This document shows positions 14,843-23,216 of a stretch of 28,011 bases of DNA, one piece after another (position 1 is the stretch's first letter; the number at the start of each line of letters is the position of its first letter). The stretch covers positions 1 to 28,011 of the IMG/VR virus record IMGVR_UViG_3300008448_008518. The stretch is one strand, 5' to 3'. The notes beneath the pieces are model-generated. The model did not search any database, was not told the DNA's origin, and saw only the letters and a list, made by a program, of their open reading frames with translations. This stretch comes from a virus. The position numbers and the translations under genes were made by a program.

Positions 14843-15685
14843 ATGCAGTATAAAAAAATCATAACTGGTGGTTGTGGCTTCAGTGACATTATAGTTCCAT
14901 ACGTATGGCCTAACCAATTAGAAAATTACATAAAACGTACTAGTTCTGATATTACATTTGACCATCGCGGTCTTACTAGTCAAGGTCAAAAATTAATACA
15001 AAAAAAGATAATTAATGCTATTTGTAGTTCATTAGATCAGGGATATAAACCAAATCAAATTTGTGTTTTTGTAATGTGGTCAGACCCTACTACTAAAACG
15101 TTTTACATAAAAAATAAAGAATTAATTGACAAATTAATAGATAATTGGAAAAATTCTACCCAGTCATGGCACTTGCAATTCGGTGATTTGGAAAACAAAG
15201 CACAAGAAAAAAATATAATCTATTCATTGGCTACCGATATAAATTCAGTTCAATATAATAAAAATGGTGGTTGGTTTATAACCTCACCTTATATTAATGA
15301 TAATATTAATTTAATTACCGAACTACATCAAATGGGATCCGAAAATAAAGAGACTATGACCGCGTTCGATGCACATGATAGTCTTGAAAATATGATATTA
15401 TTGCAATCTTTTTGTAAAGAAAAAGGTATAAAATTATATCAACAATTCGCATTAGATTCTTTGATTCAGTCTTTCACTTTATTTAAAAAATATGATATTG
15501 TTGGATATTTGTATTCTCAACTAGATTTCGGTACCTTTATATCACCCAATAATTCAATGGTTGGTTATCTTAAGGATAATACTGAATGCTTTAGAGAAAA
15601 TCAAACATTAAATGGTTTGGGTCATAGAAAATGGATTACTGAAGTAATGTTACCTCATTTAGTTGACGATTCTTTTTTTGAATGA
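14843..15685 (+). CDS. SGNH-hydrolase-like protein with altered catalytic positions
   Basis: The 280-residue product resembles a family of phage SGNH/GDSL-type proteins: a first-strand motif ITGGCGFSD at 7-15 where relatives usually have GCSFTD, a GLTSQGQ block-II-like segment at 43-49, VMWSDP at 77-82, and a C-terminal LGHRKW...LPHL like the end of block V. The usual nucleophile Ser is Gly12 (S14 is nearby), and the expected Asp-x-His before LGHRKW is not seen. It may be an inactive or reshaped relative, perhaps a sugar- or acyl-binding protein. It is in a tight operon with the two genes before it. The next promoter lies in its last codons. Confidence 0.5.
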   Translation: MQYKKIITGGCGFSDIIVPYVWPNQLENYIKRTSSDITFDHRGLTSQGQKLIQKKIINAICSSLDQGYKPNQICVFVMWSDPTTKTFYIKNKELIDKLIDNWKNSTQSWHLQFGDLENKAQEKNIIYSLATDINSVQYNKNGGWFITSPYINDNINLITELHQMGSENKETMTAFDAHDSLENMILLQSFCKEKGIKLYQQFALDSLIQSFTLFKKYDIVGYLYSQLDFGTFISPNNSMVGYLKDNTECFRENQTLNGLGHRKWITEVMLPHLVDDSFFE

Positions 15686-15691
15686 TATAAT
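15663..15691 (+). promoter_or_regulatory. Strong sigma70-type promoter, leaderless start at 15698
   Basis: TTGACG (15663-15668), a 17-base spacer and a consensus TATAAT (15686-15691). The predicted first transcribed base, 15698, is the A of the ATG of the next gene, which has no ribosome binding site. Confidence 0.72.
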
Positions 15692-15697
15692 ACTACT

Positions 15698-16126
15698 ATG
15701 TTAACTCAACGAGAACAAGCAATGTTAGAAGTTAGGAACAAAATTAAAGACGCTGCAAAGCGTACTATCTTTGTACGCTTTCAAAAAGAGGGTATTCATA
15801 TGTACCCGGCTGCGGCAACTGATCTCTCCCTAAAAACGGGAGATGAGTATGACGTTAGTTTTTTAGGAACTCCACATCGGCACATCTTTCATTTTGAAGT
15901 GTCGATTGAAGTATTTCACAATGACCGAGATATTGAATTTATTCAATTTAAACGTTGGCTAGAGAATCTTTATTCTACAAAAACACTTGAGCTAAACTTC
16001 AAATCTTGTGAAATGATTAGTGATGATCTTTATGAGATAATTGCTACTCGGTATCCCAATCGTAATATCATTATCACTGTCTCAGAAGATAATGAAAATG
16101 GTGCAACGATTTATTACTCTAAATAA
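15698..16126 (+). CDS. Conserved phage hypothetical protein
   Basis: The 142-residue product contains the segment FLGTPHRHIFHFEV followed by HNDRDIEFIQF (residues about 55-88), a histidine-rich signature I associate with a conserved protein of large T4-like phages whose function is unknown to me. No membrane segment or signal peptide is present. It has its own near-consensus promoter whose start point coincides with the ATG, so it is probably expressed early from a leaderless message. The histidines could bind metal; this is speculation. Confidence 0.7.
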   Translation: MLTQREQAMLEVRNKIKDAAKRTIFVRFQKEGIHMYPAAATDLSLKTGDEYDVSFLGTPHRHIFHFEVSIEVFHNDRDIEFIQFKRWLENLYSTKTLELNFKSCEMISDDLYEIIATRYPNRNIIITVSEDNENGATIYYSK

Positions 16127-16165
16127 TTTAAACTTAATTTAACTAGCCATCTAAGGAGAATACCA

Positions 16166-16375
16166 ATGGCAAAACCTGAAATCAAAGTAAATCCCCGTGT
16201 CCGTGAAATTTTTAATGATCTAGAACAATATCTAGATTTTTGCAAGGACTATGGATATGTTTATGATGAAAAGGATTTGTATAACAATAAAAGTTATACA
16301 TATCGTCAGTTTACTAAATACCTTCAAGGGAAAACCGTGAGGGATAGTTGGGAAACTGATGCAAAAACCGAATAA
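16166..16375 (+). CDS. Small hypothetical protein
   Basis: The 69-residue, charged and aromatic-rich product (many Y and D) is predicted soluble. A good ribosome binding site, AAGGAGAA at 16153-16160, precedes the ATG. Its last 17 bases overlap the start of the nucleotidyltransferase-cupin gene, suggesting coupling. No family is recognised. Confidence 0.62.
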   Translation: MAKPEIKVNPRVREIFNDLEQYLDFCKDYGYVYDEKDLYNNKSYTYRQFTKYLQGKTVRDSWETDAKTE

Positions 16376-17129
16376 AGTTGTAGTATTGACCGGGGGCTTT
16401 GATCCACTGCACTCCGGTCATATTGATTATTTTAAATCTGCAAAAGAATTAGGTGATATTTTAATAATAGGACTTAATTCTGATGCATGGTTGACTCGTA
16501 AAAAAGGTCAACCTTTTATGCCATTTGTAGAACGAAAATCTATAGTAGAAAATTTAAAAATGGTAGACCACTGTTTATCATTTAATGATGATGATAATTC
16601 TAGTATAGAGGCTATAAAAAGTGTTAGACACATGTATCCTGATTCAGAAATTATTTTCGCCAACGGCGGAGATAGAACAGATACAAATATACCCGAAATA
16701 AATTTTGTAGACGCTAATCTAACATTTAAATTTGGGGTAGGTGGTTATATAAAAAAGAATAGTTCTAGTTGGATTCTAGAAGAATGGAAAAATCCAAAAT
16801 ATAAAAGACCATGGGGTTGGTATAGAGTTTTAGATGATAAACCAAATTATAAAGTTAAAGAACTGGTAATTGAACCGAATAAAAGTTTATCAATGCAAAA
16901 ACATAATTTTAGAGGCGAGCATTGGTACGTATTAAAGGGTAAAGTAGACATTGTAACTATCTATGAAAATGATATAATCACTGTGTCGAAATGTGCAAAT
17001 GAAACCTATTTTATAGAAACTGGTATTTGGCATCAGGGTCAGAATAATTCTGAAGAATATTGTCATATATTAGAAGTACAATATGGTGAAAAATGCGTTG
17101 AAGAAGATATAGAGAGGCGTGATGCGTAA
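16359..17129 (+). CDS. Sugar nucleotidyltransferase fused to a mannose-6-phosphate-isomerase-type cupin
   Basis: The 256-residue product has two domains. Residues 5-140 are an RfaE/TagD-type nucleotidyltransferase, with GGFDPLHSGH (12-21, HSGH at 18-21) binding the nucleotide and a KNSSSWIL segment near 133-140 in place of the ISST-like motif. Residues about 149-250 are a cupin of the type II phosphomannose isomerase kind: KRPWGWY at 149-155, then LSMQKHNFRGEHW at 177-189 with the metal-binding histidines. The pair suggests activation and isomerisation of a sugar phosphate to feed the glycosyltransferase encoded next. The start at 16359 has GGGAAA upstream. The coding end overlaps the glycosyltransferase start by 8 bases. 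Confidence 0.82.
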   Translation: MQKPNKVVVLTGGFDPLHSGHIDYFKSAKELGDILIIGLNSDAWLTRKKGQPFMPFVERKSIVENLKMVDHCLSFNDDDNSSIEAIKSVRHMYPDSEIIFANGGDRTDTNIPEINFVDANLTFKFGVGGYIKKNSSSWILEEWKNPKYKRPWGWYRVLDDKPNYKVKELVIEPNKSLSMQKHNFRGEHWYVLKGKVDIVTIYENDIITVSKCANETYFIETGIWHQGQNNSEEYCHILEVQYGEKCVEEDIERRDA

Positions 17130-18303
17130 ATTATATTACATGAGTCTTGAGCCGTATGTCGCTCGGTATACTCTACAATTACAAGATTGGAACGAAAAAG
17201 TTTTCAAGCGTAGAGGCATTAATTATGTTATTGTACCAGGTGAAACACTAAGTAATGATAAAGCAATTGTTACTGGTCAAGTACTAGATGCTCATGGTAG
17301 GTCATATTTCGGTATGAGCCAAATTATGAATTTAGTTAAGATGATGAAAGCAGGAGAAGTTACAAGTGAAGATGTTGTATTCTTTGAGGACATGTTTCAA
17401 CCCGGTATCGAAAGTCTACCTTATATACTTGATCAGGTCCCTAGTAATTTACGTCCCCGTATTTTTGTTAGGTGTCTTGCTCAATCCATTGATCCTGATG
17501 ACTTTGTTCATGTATGGGGTATGGCAAAATGGATGGGACTCTACGAAAAAATGGTTAATGAGTTTGTGGACGGTATCCTCGCTACAAATGAAGAAATGGT
17601 TGCTCATATGCGTATTGCTGGATGGACTGCTCCTATCTATAATATTAGTGGTTTAGCATTCGGTAAAGATGAAGTAATTGGTAGAGTTAACGGTAAAATA
17701 AAATCATTCAATGACCGTAGAATGCGTGTAGTATTCTCTGCCCGCTGGGACCAAGAAAAGCAACCTGATTTTTATATGGATCTTATTGAGGAGTATAAGA
17801 AATCTAATCCAAAATCTAATACTGAATTTGTAATATGTAGCGGCGGTAAATTAAAATCGAATAATCAAAGTTACATGAAAAGAACTCATCAATTAGTTGA
17901 AAAGGGTTTTTTAACTGTATATGAAGATTTGGATAAAAATGAATACTATGATATCGTAAATAATAGCAGAGTAGTTTTCAACTGTGCATTACAAGATTGG
18001 GTAAGTAATACGGTTAGTGAAGCAGATGCATTGGGATGTAATGTGTTATATCCAGCATATCGCAGTTTTCCGGAAACGTTTGCTAACGATCATGACCGTA
18101 TGTATATTCCATGGTCTTTGGAAGACGCACTGTCAAAGTTAGAAATCTTATTGAAAAAACCTCATGTTAATATGGGTAAGATTAGTAGTTACAATGATAA
18201 AACTATTGATCGCATATGTGACATATTAGAGGATAACGGGGAGCAATATTTACGTATGTCATCTGATTATAGGAAATTTGTTAAAGACTCAAAATATGAA
18301 TAA
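17122..18303 (+). CDS. Glycosyltransferase, GT-B fold (group 1 like)
   Basis: The 393-residue product has a two-Rossmann GT-B layout. The C-terminal half holds VVFSARWDQEKQPDFY (around 205-220) and a donor-site-like VSNTVSEADALGCNVLYP segment (about 295-312), with the E of SEA in the usual place. The start is taken as ATG 17122 rather than GTG 17119 for spacing to GAGAGG (17112-17117). It partly overlaps the nucleotidyltransferase-cupin gene and the phosphoribosyltransferase gene, so the three are co-translated. The acceptor (capsid, host surface or DNA) cannot be told. A related partial gene closes the window. Confidence 0.75.
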   Translation: MRKLYYMSLEPYVARYTLQLQDWNEKVFKRRGINYVIVPGETLSNDKAIVTGQVLDAHGRSYFGMSQIMNLVKMMKAGEVTSEDVVFFEDMFQPGIESLPYILDQVPSNLRPRIFVRCLAQSIDPDDFVHVWGMAKWMGLYEKMVNEFVDGILATNEEMVAHMRIAGWTAPIYNISGLAFGKDEVIGRVNGKIKSFNDRRMRVVFSARWDQEKQPDFYMDLIEEYKKSNPKSNTEFVICSGGKLKSNNQSYMKRTHQLVEKGFLTVYEDLDKNEYYDIVNNSRVVFNCALQDWVSNTVSEADALGCNVLYPAYRSFPETFANDHDRMYIPWSLEDALSKLEILLKKPHVNMGKISSYNDKTIDRICDILEDNGEQYLRMSSDYRKFVKDSKYE

Positions 18304-18850
18304 GTTAACTATTAGTCAATCTGATTTAAAAAAATTAGTAAGTGATTTGTGCAGGCAGATAACTTTGTCGAAGTGGAAACCTGACTATATCGTAGGCATA
18401 ACTAGGGGAGGATTGATTCCTGCAGTAATGATCAGCCAATATTTCGATATACCGATGTATGCTTTACAAGTATCTTTGCGAGACAATGGAAAAAACAATG
18501 AATCTAATATTTGGATGGCAGAAGATGCATTCGGCTTGGTCCCGTTAGGACAGCCAGATGAGACTTTTCAAAATTTTGATTCTGTGTTTACTAAAAATAT
18601 CTTAATCATCGATGATATAAATGATACTGGTGCTACTATAAATTGGTTGGTAGATGATTGGGTTTCTAACTGCTTACCTAAAGATCCTCATTGGAATGAG
18701 GTATGGAATAATAATGTAAAATTTCTAACAATTGTAGATAATCTTTCAAGTAAATGTAAAATTAAAATAGACTATTCTGCTATTGAGATTAATAAAGCAG
18801 AAAATGATGTATGGGTCGATTTTCCTTATGAACAATGGTGGAAAATATGA
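18296..18850 (+). CDS. Purine-type phosphoribosyltransferase
   Basis: The 184-residue product has the type I PRTase signature: [13 protein letters not shown] (33-45) and the PRPP loop [13 protein letters not shown] at 102-114. The C-terminal [11 protein letters not shown] resembles the closing W..FPWE of xanthine/guanine phosphoribosyltransferases. It would join a purine base to PRPP, giving a nucleotide. The ATG at 18296 is chosen over an upstream TTG; it overlaps the glycosyltransferase stop by 8 bases. It is directly followed, with an ATGA overlap, by GMP reductase, which argues for guanine or hypoxanthine as substrate. Exact base specificity is inferred. Confidence 0.75.
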   Translation: MNKLTISQSDLKKLVSDLCRQITLSKWKPDYIVGITRGGLIPAVMISQYFDIPMYALQVSLRDNGKNNESNIWMAEDAFGLVPLGQPDETFQNFDSVFTKNILIIDDINDTGATINWLVDDWVSNCLPKDPHWNEVWNNNVKFLTIVDNLSSKCKIKIDYSAIEINKAENDVWVDFPYEQWWKI

Positions 18851-19950
18851 GAATAGAATCAGGTGTAAAACTAGACTTTAAAGATGTACTTATCCAACCT
18901 AAGCGCAGTACACTTTCGAGTCGCAAAGAAGTTGATCTAAATCGTACATATAAGTTTAAGCATAGTGGATCAGAGTGGACCGGAGTCCCTATCATGGCTG
19001 CTAATATGGATGGTGTTGGGACGTTTAATGTAGCAGCATCGTTGTACGAACATCGTATGTTTACTTGTCTAGTTAAAAGTTATGAACTAGACGACTTTGT
19101 TAATAATCAAAAAATTACTTTTGATAATTATTGTGCTGTAAGTACTGGTATAGGCGACAAAGATTGGACTAAACTACAACAAATTCTAAACACTTACTCA
19201 GAACTACATTTTATCTGCATCGATGTGGCTAATGGGTATAGCGAACATTTTGGTAAATTTGTTGCTAAGGTACGCGAACGTTATCCCAAACATATTATCA
19301 TTGCGGGCAACGTTGTTACCGCAGACATGACACAGGAGTTAATTCTACGTGGAGCAGATATTGTTAAAATTGGAATCGGTCCAGGCAGTGTTTGTACTAC
19401 TCGTATCCAAACCGGAGTCGGGTATCCCCAACTATCAGCCATTATCGAATGTGCTGATGCTGCACACGGTCTTGGCGGACATATTATCGCTGACGGTGGT
19501 TGCACTTGTCCTGGCGACGTTGCTAAAGCCTTTGGCGCAGGTGCAGACTTTGTAATGCTAGGTGGCATGTTGGCCGGTCATGATGAAGGCGGAGGTAAAA
19601 TAATTAGTAAATGGATACCCACTGGTGACTATATATTTGACTTAAATCTGCCTGTAGCAATCCCTCCTATACCTAATTTAATAGAAAAAAAGTTTGTAGA
19701 ATTCTATGGTATGAGTTCTGATACTGCTATGAATAAACATCAAGGTGGAGTTGCAGAATATCGTAGTTCTGAGGGCCGCACGGTAAAAGTTCCCTATAAA
19801 GGACCTATAGAAAAAACCGTACTAGACATATTAGGTGGCTTACGTAGCGCATGTACCTATGTGGGGGCACCTACATTAAAGCAATTAAGTAAATGCACCA
19901 CGTTTGTTAGAGTTAATACTCAGTATAATTCAGTATATGAAAAAAATTAA
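18847..19950 (+). CDS. guaC: GMP reductase
   Basis: The 367-residue product matches GuaC rather than IMP dehydrogenase. It has an N-terminal [18 protein letters not shown] segment, the catalytic loop [11 protein letters not shown] with C183, then [38 protein letters not shown] and the FYGMSS...GGVAEYR...EG region. No CBS domains are present. It reduces GMP to IMP with NADPH, releasing ammonia. ATG 18847 is taken over an in-frame ATG at 18835 for the ATGA overlap and the match to known N-termini. It is about 20 residues longer than the E. coli enzyme, mostly in an insert after [11 protein letters not shown]. Coupling to the phosphoribosyltransferase suggests guanine recycling. Confidence 0.93.
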   Translation: MRIESGVKLDFKDVLIQPKRSTLSSRKEVDLNRTYKFKHSGSEWTGVPIMAANMDGVGTFNVAASLYEHRMFTCLVKSYELDDFVNNQKITFDNYCAVSTGIGDKDWTKLQQILNTYSELHFICIDVANGYSEHFGKFVAKVRERYPKHIIIAGNVVTADMTQELILRGADIVKIGIGPGSVCTTRIQTGVGYPQLSAIIECADAAHGLGGHIIADGGCTCPGDVAKAFGAGADFVMLGGMLAGHDEGGGKIISKWIPTGDYIFDLNLPVAIPPIPNLIEKKFVEFYGMSSDTAMNKHQGGVAEYRSSEGRTVKVPYKGPIEKTVLDILGGLRSACTYVGAPTLKQLSKCTTFVRVNTQYNSVYEKN

Positions 19951-19962
19951 TAGGATAATATA

Positions 19963-21144
19963 ATGTATTGTGCATTGGTACATAACGGGGCATATATTAA
20001 TAATAATTCTGAATTTAAACCATGCTGTAACGTTGTAAATTTTAAATCAACTGATACTACTCCTATAATAAATGAAGAATGTTTGTCTAAGCGACTAAAT
20101 GATCCTAAAATAGTTAAAATAAGAGAACAGTTATCACAAGATGTGTGGCCTTCAGAATGTAAATCGTGTAGCGATAATGAATTGCAAGGTATACCATCAC
20201 TAAGACAAATACATAGTAGTAGAGTTCATGCTCCTGAATCCATAAAATCAGTATTGACATTTGATGATATATACTTATTGCATTTAGGAACTGGTAATAA
20301 ATGCAATAGCAAATGCATGACATGCCATCCTCATTCTAGTAATTTATGGAAAGATGAATTTGAATATATTCATGATATTAAAGTTACTAAAAAATATGTA
20401 TCTGTAATGTCAGATATCAATTATACAATGTATTTGGCTACTAGCATAAAAAATATACAACAAATAACTTTTATCGGTGGCGAACCGACCATAGAAGAAA
20501 ATTATGAAATATTATTAGACTATTTTGTTAAGAACAATCTAAGTAAAAATATGCATATAGAGTTTGTAACTAATCTTACAAATATAGAAAATATTGCAAA
20601 ATATTTAGCAAGTTTTAGAGAAGTTACTGTTATAGTGTCTATAGATGGTGTTGGACCTATAAATGATTATATAAGATATCCAATTAAATGGGAAAAAGTA
20701 AAATTAAATCTATCTAAATTATTAGAAATTTCTAATGTCAACACATGTTTAAGTCTAACTCCTAGTGCATTTAATTGTATTCATCTAGACCAAATTCTTA
20801 AATTTTGGAAAGAAATTACTAATAGTGAGTATCCGTCGATTTCTTTTAATAATATTGATTTTCCAAAATATGCACGTATGGATGTTCTCCCGCTAACATA
20901 TAGAAAAGTGGGGATTGAAAAATTAGAATTATTAAAATCACAGATAACTAGTCAGCACTTAAGTGTACTAATAGACAAATTAATAATTGAATTATCAGTT
21001 CCGCAAACTTCAGATATACAACAACTAGAAATTTTAAGAAAATTTATAAAAAAGTCTGATATTTTTAGAAATAGAAATATTAAATTTTTTATTCCGGAAT
21101 TATATGAGGAATTGTTTCCTTCTGAAAACATTATTAATGAATAA
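19963..21144 (+). CDS. Radical SAM protein with extra cysteine pairs
   Basis: The 393-residue product has the radical SAM cluster motif CNSKCMTC (C114, C118, C121), a TFIGGEPT SAM-binding GGE segment near 156-163, and VSIDGVG further on. Additional cysteines sit upstream (C21-C22 and C66-x2-C69, in CCNV and ECKSCSD) and may bind a second iron-sulfur cluster, as in 'twitch/SPASM'-type enzymes, although here they are N-terminal. The type is common in large marine phages with unknown substrate. AGGATA precedes the ATG. It ends 13 bases before the late promoter of dnaK. Confidence 0.82.
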   Translation: MYCALVHNGAYINNNSEFKPCCNVVNFKSTDTTPIINEECLSKRLNDPKIVKIREQLSQDVWPSECKSCSDNELQGIPSLRQIHSSRVHAPESIKSVLTFDDIYLLHLGTGNKCNSKCMTCHPHSSNLWKDEFEYIHDIKVTKKYVSVMSDINYTMYLATSIKNIQQITFIGGEPTIEENYEILLDYFVKNNLSKNMHIEFVTNLTNIENIAKYLASFREVTVIVSIDGVGPINDYIRYPIKWEKVKLNLSKLLEISNVNTCLSLTPSAFNCIHLDQILKFWKEITNSEYPSISFNNIDFPKYARMDVLPLTYRKVGIEKLELLKSQITSQHLSVLIDKLIIELSVPQTSDIQQLEILRKFIKKSDIFRNRNIKFFIPELYEELFPSENIINE

Positions 21145-21157
21145 TAATTTATCATGG

Positions 21158-21165
21158 TATAAATA
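21158..21165 (+). promoter_or_regulatory. Perfect T4-type late promoter (TATAAATA) upstream of dnaK
   Basis: This is an exact TATAAATA. Transcription would begin near 21171, giving a leader of about 55 bases with AAAGGAG (21214-21220) ahead of the dnaK ATG at 21226. It is the best late box in the window and lies between genes. Confidence 0.65.
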
Positions 21166-21225
21166 TACATGAACGCTGAACTTTCAGGTTCTACAATAAA
21201 TTCTTGCTTTTTGAAAGGAGAAAAC

Positions 21226-23094
21226 ATGAGCAAAGTAATTGGTATCGATTTAGGCACAACAAATAGTTGTGTTGCAGTGTTTGAGAATGGTTCAACTAAA
21301 GTAATTGAAAATAGTGAAGGCGCTAGAACTACGCCTAGTATTGTAGCATATACGAATGATGAAATCTTAGTAGGTGCTAGTGCAAAAAGACAATCGATTA
21401 CTAATCCCCAAAACACAATTTATGCTGCTAAACGGTTGATTGGTCGTAAGTTCAAAGAACAAGCGGTGCAAAAAGATATTGACTTGATGCCTTATAAAAT
21501 TGTTGAGGCGACTAACGGTGATGCATGGATCAACGCAAATGATAAAGAATTAGCACCACCCCAAGTTAGTGCAGAAGTACTACGAAAGATGAAAAAAACT
21601 GCTGAAGATTACTTAGGTAGTGAAGTTACACAAGCAGTTATCACGGTACCTGCATATTTTAATGATAGTCAACGTCAGGCAACTAAGGATGCAGGCAAAA
21701 TTGCCGGTCTTGAAGTTCTTCGTATTATCAATGAACCCACAGCAGCGGCACTTGCATATGGTGTTGATAAAGAAGATAAGCGAGATCGTAAGATTGCCGT
21801 ATATGATTTGGGTGGCGGTACATTTGATATTTCGATTATTGAAATTGCAAACGTTGATGGAGAAAAACAAATCGAAGTATTATCTACTAACGGAGATACG
21901 TTTTTAGGCGGAGAAGATTTTGATCAACGAGTTATGGATTATCTTATCGATGAATTCAAGCGCGAACAAGGGGTTGATCTTACCAAAGACGTACTAGCAT
22001 TACAGAGACTGAAGGATGCAGCAGAAAAAGCCAAAATAGAGTTGAGCAGTTCATCTCAAACTGATGTTAATTTACCCTATATCACTGCTGATAGTAGTGG
22101 GCCTAAGCATCTGAATGTAAAACTTAGTCGAGCGAAACTTGAAAGTTTGGTAGAAGAATTAATTCAGCGTAGTATCGAACCTTGCAAGATTGCAATGAAA
22201 GATGCAAAAGTATCACCTAGTGATATTGACGAAGTAATTCTAGTGGGTGGTATGACCCGTATGCCTAAAGTACAAGAGGCAGTAGAAAAACTTTTTGGTA
22301 AATCTCCTCGTAAAGACGTTAATCCAGACGAAGCAGTAGCCGCAGGTGCTGCAATTCAAGGAAGTGTGTTAAGCGGTGATCGCAAAGATGTATTGCTACT
22401 AGACGTTACTCCATTGAGTTTGGGAATAGAGACAATGGGCGGTGTATTTACAAAACTGATTAATAAAAATACAACTATACCTACCAAGCATAGTCAAGTG
22501 TTTAGTACAGCCGAAGATAATCAACCAGCCGTCACTATTAAAATTGGTCAGGGCGAACGTGAATTATTTCAATACAACAAGTTATTGGGAGAATTTAACC
22601 TAGAAGGAATCGCTGCTGCACGTAGAGGAACTCCGCAAATTGAAGTTACTCTTGATATAGATGCGAACGGTATAATGCATGTTAGTGCAAAAGATAAAGG
22701 CACCGGTAAAGAAAACAAGATTACTATAAAATCTAGTTCAGGTCTAAGTGAAGAAGAAATCGAACGCATGGTTAAGGATGCAGAAGTAAATGCTGAATCA
22801 GACAAAAAACAGCGTGAATTGATCGAAGCGAGAAATATGGCTGAAGGTCAATTGCATACATTAAAATCTGATTATTCCGAAGTTGAAAATGAATTGTCCG
22901 AAGAAGATAAAACACTGTTCAATGAACAAGTTAAAAATGTAGAAGAACTTTTAAAATCAGATGACAAGGATAAGATAACCGAATCTGTCACTGAACTTTT
23001 TACTAAGGCTAAGCCAATTTTTGATATAAAGCAAAAGAAAACTGCTGACGCAAAAGATGACATAGTTGATGCTGAAGTAAAAGAAACTGTGTGA
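21226..23094 (+). CDS. dnaK: Hsp70 chaperone DnaK
   Basis: The 622-residue product is full length. The ATPase domain starts [17 protein letters not shown], with [11 protein letters not shown] (phosphate loop) and an [18 protein letters not shown]-like segment. The substrate domain begins [17 protein letters not shown]. The C-terminal lid ends [10 protein letters not shown], a weak form of the acidic tail of bacterial DnaK. It is slightly shorter than E. coli DnaK (638) because of a shorter linker before the tail. The start at 21226 is set by the AAAGGAG site; an upstream in-frame ATG at 21169 only adds a non-homologous leader. DnaK refolds proteins with DnaJ and GrpE, neither found here, so it presumably uses host partners. 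A strong terminator follows. Confidence 0.96.
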   Translation: MSKVIGIDLGTTNSCVAVFENGSTKVIENSEGARTTPSIVAYTNDEILVGASAKRQSITNPQNTIYAAKRLIGRKFKEQAVQKDIDLMPYKIVEATNGDAWINANDKELAPPQVSAEVLRKMKKTAEDYLGSEVTQAVITVPAYFNDSQRQATKDAGKIAGLEVLRIINEPTAAALAYGVDKEDKRDRKIAVYDLGGGTFDISIIEIANVDGEKQIEVLSTNGDTFLGGEDFDQRVMDYLIDEFKREQGVDLTKDVLALQRLKDAAEKAKIELSSSSQTDVNLPYITADSSGPKHLNVKLSRAKLESLVEELIQRSIEPCKIAMKDAKVSPSDIDEVILVGGMTRMPKVQEAVEKLFGKSPRKDVNPDEAVAAGAAIQGSVLSGDRKDVLLLDVTPLSLGIETMGGVFTKLINKNTTIPTKHSQVFSTAEDNQPAVTIKIGQGERELFQYNKLLGEFNLEGIAAARRGTPQIEVTLDIDANGIMHVSAKDKGTGKENKITIKSSSGLSEEEIERMVKDAEVNAESDKKQRELIEARNMAEGQLHTLKSDYSEVENELSEEDKTLFNEQVKNVEELLKSDDKDKITESVTELFTKAKPIFDIKQKKTADAKDDIVDAEVKETV

Positions 23095-23096
23095 TT

Positions 23097-23120
23097 AAAA
23101 GGGGACTTAAGTCCCCTTTT
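23097..23120 (+). terminator. Strong rho-independent terminator after dnaK
   Basis: AAAAGGGGAC (23097-23106) pairs fully with GTCCCCTTTT (23111-23120) around TTAA, a 24-base perfect palindrome with a T tail. The symmetry means it could work on both strands. It starts 2 bases after the dnaK stop. Confidence 0.9.
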
Positions 23121-23142
23121 ATCTTGCAATATTGTCTGTTTT

Positions 23143-23150
23143 GATAAATA
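23143..23150 (+). promoter_or_regulatory. Candidate late promoter (GATAAATA) for folE
   Basis: GATAAATA lies between the dnaK terminator and folE. The start would be near 23156, with a 61-base leader holding AAGGAAGG (23201-23208) before the ATG at 23217. Late timing for a modification enzyme would be unusual, so other promoters may also serve it. Confidence 0.45.
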
Positions 23151-23216
23151 ATAACATAATCGCACAACGGTGATTATATTTCAAATTTCATATCCGTTTA
23201 AGGAAGGATTCAATAA

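Noticed and set aside
16118-16125. TCTAAATA resembling the GIY-YIG late box, upstream of the gene at 16166
   Set aside because: It has two mismatches to NATAAATA and overlaps the preceding stop in AT-rich sequence, which is too weak to call.
18847-19950. IMP dehydrogenase as the identity of the reductase
   Set aside because: The sequence around the catalytic Cys and the C-terminal FYGMSS...GGVAEYR...EG pattern are those of GMP reductase, and CBS domains are absent.
21169-21225. Upstream in-frame ATG extending DnaK by 19 residues
   Set aside because: The extension has no DnaK homology, the late promoter would start transcription at about 21171, and a strong ribosome binding site marks 21226.
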